Shown here in pieces: positions 8,136-16,347 of a stretch of DNA of 27,422 nt. Both the position numbers and the translations under genes were made by a program. The notes beneath the pieces were generated by a model that searched no databases, was not told the origin of the DNA, and worked only from the letters and a program-made list of their open reading frames with translations. The number at the start of each line of letters is the position of its first letter. Position 1 is the first letter of the stretch. Source of the DNA: RGIG3701 sp017403345 (GTDB lineage Bacteria; Planctomycetota; Planctomycetia; Pirellulales; Thermoguttaceae); NCBI GenBank assembly GCA_017403345.1, contig JAFQOH010000129.1, forward strand, positions 1 through 27,422, in the 5' to 3' direction.

Positions 8136-11100
8136 ATGAGATCCAAAACACGTTTGATTTTACTGTTCGTTTTAACGCTCTTGGCGTTTTTAAACTCATT
8201 TGCCCAGGCACAGGAGCCGGCAGGAAAGGCAATGAAGGAACGGCTTACGTTTCCGATCCTCTTTTCAGCCCGGCACAATTACCAGGGACTGCACATTTAC
8301 GACACGTTTTACCAGTGGCGCCGCGGCGTGAAGGAACCAGGCACGAGCGGGATCTACATTCTTGAGAATCCGTCCGACCCGCCGGAAAAATACCGCATCC
8401 GGCCCGTGATCGACCCGACGACCACGCCGACATTGGGAGACGGCATCTACTCGGATCCCGCGCTCTCCTATGACGGCAAAACGATCCTGTTCTGCTACAA
8501 AGGGACGCCGAACGGGAACTCGGTCATTTACCGCATAAATCTCGACGGAAGCGGTCTGAAGCAGCTCACGAATCTCGACGCGGAAGGGAATCCGTACAAA
8601 GGATCCGGCGGAGGGCATCATGATGTGCGGCCTGCTTGGCTCCCGGACGGCAGGATCGTTTTCACCTCGACGCGATACAGCGGGCTGGTGCCGTGCGCGA
8701 ATAACGGCGTCGCGATCCTTCACGTCATGAACGCGGACGGCTCGAACATTCACACGATCTCGGTCAATAACGTGACGGAATTCGACCCGGCGGTTTTACC
8801 GGACGGAAGGATCCTCTTTGGACGCTGGGAATACATCGACAAAAACGCGCTGACGATCCAGAGTCTCTGGTCTGTCTATCCGGACGGAACGAATGAAACG
8901 GCGTACTTCGCCAACAACATGGTCTTTCCCGAAGCCATCCTTCAGGCAAAACCCGTCCCCGGCGAGCCGAATCTGGTCGTGGGAACATTTGCGCCGCACA
9001 ATGCGCCGCCGCGCGGGACTATCGCGTTCATCGACATTTCCGCAGGAGTCCAGAATTCCGTTTCCGGGAAAAACGACGAAAAAGCGATCACGAATCTGGA
9101 ATACCCAGACCGTCCGACCTACGACCGCGGGCAGTCCTGCGACCCGTGGGCACTTGATAAAACGCTGGTTTTGTACTCCGGCCAGATCATGAATCCGACC
9201 AACGGCGGGAAGTTCAATTCGCTCATGCTCATCGATGATAAAGGGCGCAAAACGGAGCTGCTCTCCTCGCCGACGATCGACCTTCACACTCCGATCCCGG
9301 TCGTTCCGCGTCCCGTTCCGCCGGTTCTGGTCGACAACACGGACCGAAGCAAAACGACGGGAAGTTTCTTCGTCACGGACGTTTACGAGGGACTGAAAGG
9401 CGTGGAACGCGGTGCAGTGAAGTGGCTCCGTGTCGTGGAGGAGACCTCCCGCGTCAGTGCCTCACCCGGAAGCAACGGGCTGAATCAGACGTTTTCCATC
9501 TCTGCCGCATTGGCGTGGAGTCCCAAGATCTACCACGGCATCGTTCCGGTCTGCGAAGACGGAAGCGTCAGTTTTGAAGCACCGTCCGGGCGTGCGATCT
9601 ACTTCCAGCTTCTTGACGAAAACTACCGTCTTGTCCGCTCGATGCGCACTTTCATCCAAGCGGCTCCGGGAACCGCAAGAAGCTGTACCGGCTGCCACGA
9701 GTACGGTCCGCCGACAGGAAAACCCGGTCCGATGAAAATGGCGGCCGGGCGTCCGCCGCAGATCCCACAGGATGAATCGTGGGGAAGCGGCTATCTGGAC
9801 TATCCGTCGATGATCCAGCCGATCTTTGACCGAAAGTGCGTACGGTGCCACGGCGGAGACGAGGGGATCGCTGCTGGACTGGATCTTTCCGCTTCACCGA
9901 CCCGCCTGTTCAGCATCAGTTACGAAAATTTGACTTCGCGCCGTGAAAAACAGTACCACGTCGATCTGATCTCCGCGATCTGCTGCATGAACGGGACGGC
10001 CTACTGGTCCTGCAGGATCTTTTCGCCGTACGAACACGGTTCCGGAAACGCGCCGCTGGCGGACAGAGTGCTCAATGACCCGGCGCACAAAGAGCTTCTG
10101 ACGAAGGAAGAGCGGGAGCTTCTTTTCACCTGGATCGACAGTAACGGCCTCTATTTCGGCACGTGGAACTACACGCAGTCCGGTCCGATCCTCCGTCCGT
10201 GGGAGCAGGCAGCAAAACAGATCCGGAACGTGATGAAGAACTCCAGCTGCCGGGAATGCCACGCGAACGAAAAAGGCGAGATCGGCCGGTTTGAGAATGA
10301 CTGGATCAACCTTGAGAAACCGGAATACAGCCGCGTCCTGCGAGCTCCCATGGCCGTGAAGGAGGGAACTTTGGGGATCGGTGCGTGCCGAAATGCGAAA
10401 TTCGACCAGAATTTCCGCCGTCTTGGCATCATGTCCGGAGGACGCTACGAACACGCGGTCCGACCGCTGGATTCTTTCCCGACGCAGCAATGGAGACCCG
10501 TCGCGGCAAGTGACCCGAATTCCGGGGAACCGGTCGTTTCGATCCAGTCGACCGACGATGCGGTTTACCGTCAGATCCTCTCGATCATCAAACGGGCTTC
10601 GCGTCAGGCGTACGCTTTCCCGCGCATCGATATGCCGGGCGCTTTTGAACTCAACGGCGGCGCGGTTGCCGGACGCTCTCGCCAGATCCTTCCGCAGCCG
10701 ATTCCGGAAGTGATGCCGAAGATCGATTTGAGACTGACCCGTTCTGGAAAACCGGAACTGTCTTGGCCGAACGACAAACGGGTGATCGGACTGGTCACGG
10801 AGATCCATCGCGGCGAGAAACCGGATTTCGTCCTCTCGGAGAAGACTCTTGCCGGAACGACCGAAATGAATCACTTTGTCGACGCCGACGCGAAACCGGG
10901 CAAATGGTCCTACGCGGTCCGATTCGTTTCAGACCCGGCGCAGACGTGTGGAACGTGCCGGGTCTCGGAGGAAACGATCACCGGCCTGACCGCACTGTCT
11001 GATGGGATCATTCCGGAACGCCGCTCTATCCAGACTCGCTGTCCGCTTTCGATGTTTCAGCCGAAAAAGTCCGCGCCGGTCTACGTCGGTTCTGTGGAGG

Positions 11101-11597
11101 TTCCAGAGAAGAGATCCGAGGCGGTTTCGCAGCCGCGTGAGCTTTTCCGCATGGACACCGTAGAGCTGGAGACGTCCGAAGGTTTTCTGACCGTTTTGAC
11201 GGAAGAAGATCTCAACGCGCGCGAATTTCTGGCTATTTCGTTTGACATTAAATTCACCGAGCCGGGCGTGATGCCGGTTCCGATCGGGTACGGTACTTGG
11301 AACCGCAGCGGCTGGTTCATTCAGAAGTTTCAGGGAAAATGGCGTTTTCATCTTTCCGGAACGGACTGCGACTCGTCCTCCCCGGTGCCGCTAAATGAGT
11401 GGCTTCACATGGATCTCATCGTTGAAAACGGCCGAATGACGATCCTGCAGAATGGTCAGACGGCCGCCCAGGTCCCCATTTCCAAACCATTGGCGAGCTG
11501 GTTCGGCGATCTGTATCTGGGACAGTACTCTGACGTTCAAGAGCCGGAGTACCAGTTTCATGGAGAGATGAAAAACCTGCGTATTTGGGGCAACTGA
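8136..11597 (+). CDS. Exported HzsA-related tri-haem cytochrome c/beta-propeller protein
   Basis: 1153 residues with a signal peptide (LILLFVLTLLAFLNSFAQAQ). Residues ~50-420 are a TolB/WD40-like propeller with blades such as DPALSYDGKTILFCYKG, HHDVRPAWLPDGRIVFTSTR and EFDPAVLPDGRILFGRWEY; this matches the middle domain found in hydrazine synthase alpha subunit-like proteins. Three c-type haem motifs follow: SCTGCH (Cys517, Cys520, His521), KCVRCH (Cys568, Cys571, His572; PSCyt1-like context FDRKCVRCHGGD) and SCRECH (Cys705, Cys708, His709). The last ~150 residues look like a LamG/concanavalin-like sandwich (FLAISFDIKFTEPG ... GEMKNLRIWGN). It is predicted periplasmic or surface-attached. Such proteins are widespread in planctomycetes without anammox, so hydrazine synthesis should not be inferred. 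No beta or gamma subunit gene is present. The start has no SD. Confidence 0.8.
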   Translation: MRSKTRLILLFVLTLLAFLNSFAQAQEPAGKAMKERLTFPILFSARHNYQGLHIYDTFYQWRRGVKEPGTSGIYILENPSDPPEKYRIRPVIDPTTTPTLGDGIYSDPALSYDGKTILFCYKGTPNGNSVIYRINLDGSGLKQLTNLDAEGNPYKGSGGGHHDVRPAWLPDGRIVFTSTRYSGLVPCANNGVAILHVMNADGSNIHTISVNNVTEFDPAVLPDGRILFGRWEYIDKNALTIQSLWSVYPDGTNETAYFANNMVFPEAILQAKPVPGEPNLVVGTFAPHNAPPRGTIAFIDISAGVQNSVSGKNDEKAITNLEYPDRPTYDRGQSCDPWALDKTLVLYSGQIMNPTNGGKFNSLMLIDDKGRKTELLSSPTIDLHTPIPVVPRPVPPVLVDNTDRSKTTGSFFVTDVYEGLKGVERGAVKWLRVVEETSRVSASPGSNGLNQTFSISAALAWSPKIYHGIVPVCEDGSVSFEAPSGRAIYFQLLDENYRLVRSMRTFIQAAPGTARSCTGCHEYGPPTGKPGPMKMAAGRPPQIPQDESWGSGYLDYPSMIQPIFDRKCVRCHGGDEGIAAGLDLSASPTRLFSISYENLTSRREKQYHVDLISAICCMNGTAYWSCRIFSPYEHGSGNAPLADRVLNDPAHKELLTKEERELLFTWIDSNGLYFGTWNYTQSGPILRPWEQAAKQIRNVMKNSSCRECHANEKGEIGRFENDWINLEKPEYSRVLRAPMAVKEGTLGIGACRNAKFDQNFRRLGIMSGGRYEHAVRPLDSFPTQQWRPVAASDPNSGEPVVSIQSTDDAVYRQILSIIKRASRQAYAFPRIDMPGAFELNGGAVAGRSRQILPQPIPEVMPKIDLRLTRSGKPELSWPNDKRVIGLVTEIHRGEKPDFVLSEKTLAGTTEMNHFVDADAKPGKWSYAVRFVSDPAQTCGTCRVSEETITGLTALSDGIIPERRSIQTRCPLSMFQPKKSAPVYVGSVEVPEKRSEAVSQPRELFRMDTVELETSEGFLTVLTEEDLNAREFLAISFDIKFTEPGVMPVPIGYGTWNRSGWFIQKFQGKWRFHLSGTDCDSSSPVPLNEWLHMDLIVENGRMTILQNGQTAAQVPISKPLASWFGDLYLGQYSDVQEPEYQFHGEMKNLRIWGN

Positions 11598-11648
11598 CGT
11601 CATTTCCGACGCGGTATTTGCCGGTAATTTAAGCACTTTAGCGATCCA

Positions 11649-11692
11649 GGCTCAGCCGAGAGTCGGCCTTGCGGTCACTCGCCGGCTGGGCC
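11649..11692. terminator. Hairpin between convergent genes
   Basis: GGCTCAGCCG (11649-11658) pairs with CGGCTGGGCC (11683-11692) with one wobble, and GAGT/ACTC extends the stem inward. It overlaps the last codons of the minus-strand gene and faces the end of the plus-strand cytochrome gene. There is no T tract on either side, so its role as a convergent-transcription terminator is only likely. Confidence 0.35.
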
Positions 11693-12889
11693 TTTGGGGG
11701 ACTGCTTCATGATTTTCTGATAGTTGATCCATCCGGACATGATGTGCTGCACATTGTCGATGCGGACGATTTCTTTTCTTGATGGTTTTTTTCGCTTTTT
11801 TCTCCAGTCCGCAGACGCCGGTATCCCGCCGCGAAGGGGGCCCTCCTGGATCTGCGCGTTCGCCAGGAATTTTCCGAGCCGTTCGAGAGCGTTCAGGATC
11901 TCGTCGGCGAATTCAGGATCTTCTTCGTGCAGGATCTGCCAGATCGCGGCGAGTCCCTCCATTTTCGTTCCGTTACTGCATGGCCGAATGTTTCCTCCGA
12001 GCGATCCGTCGGCGAGAGAACCGGGATTTTTGACCTGCGTCGGCAGGACCATCTCTGCCATTTGCCGCGCATGAAAGGTCAGCCGGGCTTTTTCTTCCGG
12101 GGTCACGGAATTTTCCGGTTTTGCGAGGAGCTTTTCTGTTGCGAGCATGGCCCAATGGTCAAATTCCCGTACTGGATCCTGAGCTTTCCGGAGATCTGCG
12201 AGATACAGGAGCGCCCGTTTTGCTCCGAGGAGCCATTTTTCCTGCGGGTCGGCATCGTGCAGACAGAGCAGTCCCAGTGCTGCTTCGCCGGGATAGTAGA
12301 GGGAATGGAATTTCGGGTCGATCTCCTGCGTGGAGTAAAGGTACTTGGAGTGGAAACTGCCGTCTTTTTTCTGCATGAAAAGGATGAACTCTCCCAGACC
12401 GCGCAGGACCTTGAGATCCGCATTTCCTTCTGCTGCTAGATCGGAAAGTCCGATGAGCGCCAGACCGCAGGCTCCCAGTTTTGCCTGAGGCTCGGGGAGG
12501 CTTTCTTCTTGCGGTTTCGAGGCGATCGTGTACATCCCGCCGCCGATCTCCCGCAGATAGTGCGTCATGAGGTACTCTGCGAGGCGCCTGCGTACCGCGT
12601 GAAGCGTCTGTGCTTCCGGATACTCCTCTCCGTAGAGACGTACCGCGTAGAGCGTGCCTGCGTGTCGGAGGACATTGTAGCGCACGGGATCCATACGGAC
12701 GGTGAAGTGGCGCTCGTAGGCAAGACGGCCTTCCAAGTCCGTGTTTTTTGCGATGTACTCCGCCGCGAGATGGATCTCGCGCTCAAACAAAGTCCGATCC
12801 TGCGAATATGCGTTGGAAACGAAAAGAAGCAAAAAACATACCGTTGATATGAAACAGGAAAAGGGAAAATGAAAAACCGAGCGGTTCAT
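11675..12889 (-). CDS. Exported alpha/alpha-barrel-like protein, function unknown
   Basis: 404 residues. The N terminus is a signal peptide (FSCFISTVCFLLLFVSNAYSQD). The rest is helical with recurring units typical of (alpha/alpha)6 toroids such as terpene-cyclase or epimerase folds: RHAGTLYAVRLYGEE, KLGACGLALIGLSDLA, EFILFMQKKDGSFHSKYLY, YYPGEAALGLLCLHDADP, FDHWAMLATEKLL, and a closing IRIDNVQHIMSGWINY-type helix. The pattern 'RHAGTLYAL ... LG..gLAllgl ... Q..DGSF ... YpGEA..aL' recurs in exported proteins of this fold, but I cannot name a substrate. No DxDD cyclase motif is seen. It is a single gene, convergent with the cytochrome gene and divergent from the repeat protein gene. The final ~30 residues are Lys/Arg/Pro-rich. 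Confidence 0.65.
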   Translation of the reverse strand: MNRSVFHFPFSCFISTVCFLLLFVSNAYSQDRTLFEREIHLAAEYIAKNTDLEGRLAYERHFTVRMDPVRYNVLRHAGTLYAVRLYGEEYPEAQTLHAVRRRLAEYLMTHYLREIGGGMYTIASKPQEESLPEPQAKLGACGLALIGLSDLAAEGNADLKVLRGLGEFILFMQKKDGSFHSKYLYSTQEIDPKFHSLYYPGEAALGLLCLHDADPQEKWLLGAKRALLYLADLRKAQDPVREFDHWAMLATEKLLAKPENSVTPEEKARLTFHARQMAEMVLPTQVKNPGSLADGSLGGNIRPCSNGTKMEGLAAIWQILHEEDPEFADEILNALERLGKFLANAQIQEGPLRGGIPASADWRKKRKKPSRKEIVRIDNVQHIMSGWINYQKIMKQSPKGPAGE

Positions 12890-12949
12890 ATGTGTTTGGG
12901 GAATTGGGAAGAATAAGGAAAACGGATGGATAAAATGCTTGGAATTTTC

Positions 12950-12978
12950 TTCATACCAAATCCGTTTCGTTCTGTCAA
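12950..12978 (-). promoter_or_regulatory. Sigma70-like promoter for the minus-strand gene
   Basis: On the minus strand TTGACA (12978-12973) is followed by a 17-base spacer and TATGAA (12955-12950). It points toward the gene ending at 11675, leaving a leader of about 55 bases. No SD is evident before its ATG. Confidence 0.6.
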
Positions 12979-13042
12979 GAGAACATTTTAAAATTTTTTT
13001 CGTAAAATGAAATCGGAACTTCCCAGCTTTCTTTCAAAGGGG

Positions 13043-13071
13043 TTGATTTTTTGCATGAAATATGGTAAACT
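13043..13071 (+). promoter_or_regulatory. Sigma70-like promoter with extended -10
   Basis: TTGATT (13043-13048), a 17-base spacer, and TAAACT (13066-13071) preceded by TG at 13063-13064. It drives the repeat protein gene through a leader of about 175 bases. Confidence 0.6.
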
Positions 13072-13110
13072 AAACAAAAAGAAACTTTCTTCAGTGAAAT
13101 TTTGGCCGGT

Positions 13111-13130
13111 ATTCCGAAATTTTTCGGAAT
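13111..13130 (+). promoter_or_regulatory. Perfect palindrome in the 5' leader
   Basis: ATTCCGAAA-TT-TTTCGGAAT is a perfect 9-bp inverted repeat about 40 bases downstream of the -10 of the gene at 13252, with a further half-site CGGAATT just after it. It could be an operator or an mRNA hairpin. Confidence 0.45.
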
Positions 13131-13251
13131 GATCGGAATTTTGCGTGAAATTATGTGAAATTACGGAATGCGGCGGCATGGGATCGCGGATCCTTGAGTC
13201 GTTAATTCGTTATTCGGATCGTCGGAAAACGGCGAAAGTCAGGAGGAAAAT

Positions 13252-15240
13252 ATGAAAAAGCCTTCATTTCGTTTTTGCGTTTTGCTTTCCGGGGCCATTT
13301 TGTTGAGCGGAAGCGGTTTAGGTTCTGCTGTGTATGCTGCACCTCCGGGAAATCGTCCGGGCCACACAGCGAAAGGCGGTCCTTCTACTGCGAAAGGCGG
13401 TCCTTCCACGGCAAAAGGACCGGGATCCTCACGTCGTTCTTCGGCACCTAAAGCCTCCGCTCCGAAACCGTCTGCTCCGTCCCGGCCGCAAAGTTCACCG
13501 AAACGGGCAGAAGCTTCCAGACGTCCGGAGGTCCAGAAGCATTCTGCTCCGTCCTCCCAGGGGGCGTCCCGTCCTCGGGTTCAGCCTCGCCCTCAGGCAC
13601 AGTCCCGCCCGCAGGTCCAGGTCCAGACGCCGTCCCGTCCATTACCGAGACCCGCTGGAAAACCGGCTTTCGTGGAGTCCGACGTGAAACTGCGTCCGTC
13701 GAGAGAGATCCGGCAGAACCGTCCGGAAAGCCGACCTGAAGCACGTCCAAACCGTCCGGAAAATCGTCCCGAGGCACGTCCGAATCGTCCGGAAAGCCGT
13801 CCAGAAGTACGTCCAGAAGCACGTCCGGAACCTGCGCGTCCGAATCATCCGGTGAAACGTCCCGAGGCTCGTCCAAATCGTCCGGAAAGCCGTCCGGAAG
13901 CACGTCCGGAACCTGCACGTCCGAATCATCCGGTGAAGCGTCCTGAGGCACGTCCGAATCGTCCGGAAAGCCGTCCGGAAGCACGTCCGGAACCTGCACG
14001 TCCGAATCATCCGGTGAAACGTCCCGAGGCTCGTCCAAATCGTCCGGAAAGCCGTCCAGAAGCACGTCCGGATGTGCGTCCGCATCATCCTGGAAAGCGG
14101 CCGGATGCGAAACCTGATCGTCCGGAGAAACGGCCGGAACCATCCCGTCCGAATCATCCGGGAGGCCGTCCGGGGGACTCGCATGGAGGGCATGATGTGC
14201 ACCACAGACCTCATCCGAATCCGCCGCACATACATCATCCGCACGAGGCGCTTCACCATCGCCATCATCCGCCGCGCGTTGCGCCGTACTGGCCGCATTT
14301 CAGGAGTTCGGCTTTGACTGGGGGGCTTTTTTTCCTGCCTCCTCCTCCGCCGGCGTACTATGTGAGCGAGCAGATCGTGGTCTATCCGCCGATGATCGTT
14401 GATGACGGACTGGCATCCAGTACGGCGTCCGTTTCTGTGGAGGAACTGGCGGATCCGATGAACCGATTCTACACGTGGGACGCTTTCCGCTACTACGGGT
14501 GGCTTCAGCAGTATGAGCCGTTCCACTCGTCCTGGATCGAATCATGCGATCAGGGTATCGGATTTGCGGCGAATTACACTTCGGATCTGACGCGGTATTA
14601 CTACTATCCGGTCCACTGCGTTCGTCCGGGAACCGAGCAGATCGAGGCTGGGCTTGCATCGCCGCTGGTTTTCGTTCCGGAGCCCGAAAAGCAGGAGATC
14701 CTGCCGGTCGTAGAGATGACGCTGCCGCAGTCGGAGGTGGATGAAGCATGGGATCTGATTTACGACGGGGATGAGTATTTCCGGGAAAGCCGCGAGACTT
14801 TGGCGGAAGAAAAGTACGCCCGAGCCATGATCGCGCAGAGTGAAATGCCGGATCCGTACTTCCGGCTCGCAGTGATCCAGATGTCGCGGAAACAGTACGT
14901 CACGGCGATCCAGAATGTGTTCCGCACGCTTGAACTTTCACGCATCTGGCCGGCGAGTCCGCTGGTGCTGGATCAAGTTTACGGGGCCCGCAGTCTGAAA
15001 AAGCAGCAGGATCTGGATGCGCTGTGGAACGCCGTTTCGCGAGACCCGGATAATGCGGAGCTTCGGATGCTTTACGGTCTGATGCTTTACGCGGATTCCA
15101 TGGGAGACATCGAGATGGGGAAAGCGGCGAAAGAGCAGTTTGAGACTGCCGCTGCCGTAAATCCCGCGCTGATGCCGTACCTTGGAAGCCTCATTTCGTT
15201 CCTTGAGTCGGAGATCGAGCGAGTCGAGGGAACGAAGTAG
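13252..15240 (+). CDS. Secreted Pro/Arg-rich repeat protein with TPR-like C-terminal domain
   Basis: 662 residues behind a strong SD (AGGAGG). Residues 1-30 are a signal peptide (LLSGAILLSGSGLGSAVYAA). Residues ~31-300 are low-complexity: first Ser/Ala/Pro-rich (repeated GGPSTAK), then dominated by R-P-x-x pentads and hexads (RPNRPES, RPEARPEPA), including three near-identical 27-residue units. Residues ~305-345 are His/Pro-rich (HHRPHPNPPHIHHP), a possible metal-binding patch, leading to a hydrophobic stretch with PPPPPAYYVSEQ. The C-terminal ~165 residues (from about 490) are helical with TPR spacing: DEAWDLIYDGDEYFRESRE, EEKYARAMIAQSEMPDPYFRLA, YVTAIQNVFRTLELS. Strongly basic linkers of this kind suggest a cell-surface or envelope-bound protein. 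Function is not known. Neighbouring large minus-strand open frames are artefacts of the repeat codon bias. Confidence 0.75.
   Translation: MKKPSFRFCVLLSGAILLSGSGLGSAVYAAPPGNRPGHTAKGGPSTAKGGPSTAKGPGSSRRSSAPKASAPKPSAPSRPQSSPKRAEASRRPEVQKHSAPSSQGASRPRVQPRPQAQSRPQVQVQTPSRPLPRPAGKPAFVESDVKLRPSREIRQNRPESRPEARPNRPENRPEARPNRPESRPEVRPEARPEPARPNHPVKRPEARPNRPESRPEARPEPARPNHPVKRPEARPNRPESRPEARPEPARPNHPVKRPEARPNRPESRPEARPDVRPHHPGKRPDAKPDRPEKRPEPSRPNHPGGRPGDSHGGHDVHHRPHPNPPHIHHPHEALHHRHHPPRVAPYWPHFRSSALTGGLFFLPPPPPAYYVSEQIVVYPPMIVDDGLASSTASVSVEELADPMNRFYTWDAFRYYGWLQQYEPFHSSWIESCDQGIGFAANYTSDLTRYYYYPVHCVRPGTEQIEAGLASPLVFVPEPEKQEILPVVEMTLPQSEVDEAWDLIYDGDEYFRESRETLAEEKYARAMIAQSEMPDPYFRLAVIQMSRKQYVTAIQNVFRTLELSRIWPASPLVLDQVYGARSLKKQQDLDALWNAVSRDPDNAELRMLYGLMLYADSMGDIEMGKAAKEQFETAAAVNPALMPYLGSLISFLESEIERVEGTK
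13837..14076 (+). repeat. 81-bp in-frame tandem repeat
   Basis: Units start at 13837, 13918 and 13999, exactly 81 bases (27 codons) apart, each beginning CGTCCGAATCATCCGG. They differ only at scattered synonymous or near-silent positions. Shorter related units flank them on both sides (13720-13836, 14077-14160). Because the unit is a multiple of three, copy number can change without breaking the frame. Confidence 0.9.
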
Positions 15241-15274
15241 TAAAACGCAGCAGTAAAACGCAGCAGTAAAACGG
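15239..15274. repeat. 13-bp tandem repeat overlapping a stop codon
   Basis: The unit AGTAAAACGCAGC occurs at 15239-15251 and 15252-15264, with a partial third copy from 15265. The first unit starts inside the TAG stop of the preceding gene, giving stop codons in tandem (TAG TAA). Confidence 0.8.
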
Positions 15275-15387
15275 GGAAAATGTGAAGAGACTGCCCGGTC
15301 TGACGCATGGTTTGAGTGCTTGGGCCGGGCGGTCGAAAAATGGAAAAACTTCAGCAGAAGAAAAAGACGGAAGAGGGAGTACGTGCC

Positions 15388-16347
15388 ATGAATTGGGCGG
15401 AGAGAAGCCGGGAGATTTTCGCGCAGGAGATCGAAGAGCTTCAAAAGGTCGCGCAGCGGATCGGTGCAGAGATGGATCAGGCAGTCGAACTGATCTTTCA
15501 TTCGCCGAATAAAGTGGTCATCACTGGGATCGGAAAGACGGGGATCATTGGACGAAAACTGGCTGCTTCGCTCGCTTCGACTGGGACGCACGCCATTTTT
15601 CTCAATGCTGCAGAGGCCGTCCACGGAGATCTTGGAATGGTTTGCCGCGGAGATGTCGTCATCGCGCTCTCGAACAGCGGGACGTCTCGGGAGATACTGG
15701 CGCTTCTTCAGCCTCTCAGAACGCTTGAGTGTACGCTCATCGCCATGACCGGAAACCCGAAGTCGGAGCTGGCTCAAAATGCGGATCTGGTCCTCAACAC
15801 GGGGGTCAGTGCCGAGGCGGGAAAAGTTGGTCTTGCGCCCACGACGTCCACGACGGCTGCTCTGGTCTTGGGGGACGCTCTGACGCTTTGCCTGATGGAG
15901 AAACGGAACTTTCAGGCGGAGAATTTCGTTCTCTATCACCCGGGAGGAGCTTTGGGACGCCGACTTCTCACGCGCGTTCGAGACCGAATGGAGACGAACG
16001 TACCGCACGTTTCTCTTGATGCGGATTTCCGGGAGATCGTCTACGAAGTCAGCAGCAAACGGCTTGGGATGACTATCGTTTTTGATGAAGAAGAGCAGCC
16101 GGCCGGTATCATTACGGACGGAGATATTCGCCGTGCGATCCAGAATTTTGATGATGTGCGGACTCTGCGAGCCCGTGATTTCATGACGAAAAACTTTAAG
16201 CGTATTTGCCCGGACGTCATGGTCAGTGACGCCCTAGAGATGATGGACATCAACAAGATCACGACGCTGGCCGTCATGGAGGGGGAAACGCTGCACGGGA
16301 TCCTCTCGATCCACCATATTTTTGACTTCCGAAATGAACGACTTTAG
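15388..16347 (+). CDS. kdsD: Arabinose-5-phosphate isomerase (KdsD/KpsF/GutQ family)
   Basis: Converts D-ribulose 5-phosphate to D-arabinose 5-phosphate, the first step of KDO synthesis for lipopolysaccharide. The N-terminal SIS domain has KVVITGIGKTGIIGRKLAASLASTG, then the conserved AVHGDLGMV and ALSNSGTSREI, and LAPTTSTTAALVLGDAL. The family LYHPGGALGRRLL motif links to two CBS domains (RDRMETNVPHVS ... GIITDGDIRRAI; ARDFMTKNFKRI ... GILSIHHIF). I chose ATG 15388 because it has GGGAG at a suitable distance and gives 319 residues, the family's usual length. The frame also contains GTG 15316 and ATG 15340, both without an SD and adding an unusual Lys/Gly-rich extension. Its stop overlaps the next gene, so the two are probably co-translated. 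It implies a Gram-negative outer membrane. Confidence 0.9.
   Translation: MNWAERSREIFAQEIEELQKVAQRIGAEMDQAVELIFHSPNKVVITGIGKTGIIGRKLAASLASTGTHAIFLNAAEAVHGDLGMVCRGDVVIALSNSGTSREILALLQPLRTLECTLIAMTGNPKSELAQNADLVLNTGVSAEAGKVGLAPTTSTTAALVLGDALTLCLMEKRNFQAENFVLYHPGGALGRRLLTRVRDRMETNVPHVSLDADFREIVYEVSSKRLGMTIVFDEEEQPAGIITDGDIRRAIQNFDDVRTLRARDFMTKNFKRICPDVMVSDALEMMDINKITTLAVMEGETLHGILSIHHIFDFRNERL

Noticed and set aside
8136..11597. Hydrazine synthase, implying anammox
   Set aside because: Only the general HzsA-like propeller/cytochrome architecture is present; no HzsB/HzsC partners, and the family is common in non-anammox planctomycetes.
13642..14526. 294-codon and 231-codon minus-strand open frames
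   Set aside because: They are shadows of the Pro/Arg repeat gene; they consist of the repeat read backwards, with no SD or non-repetitive domain.
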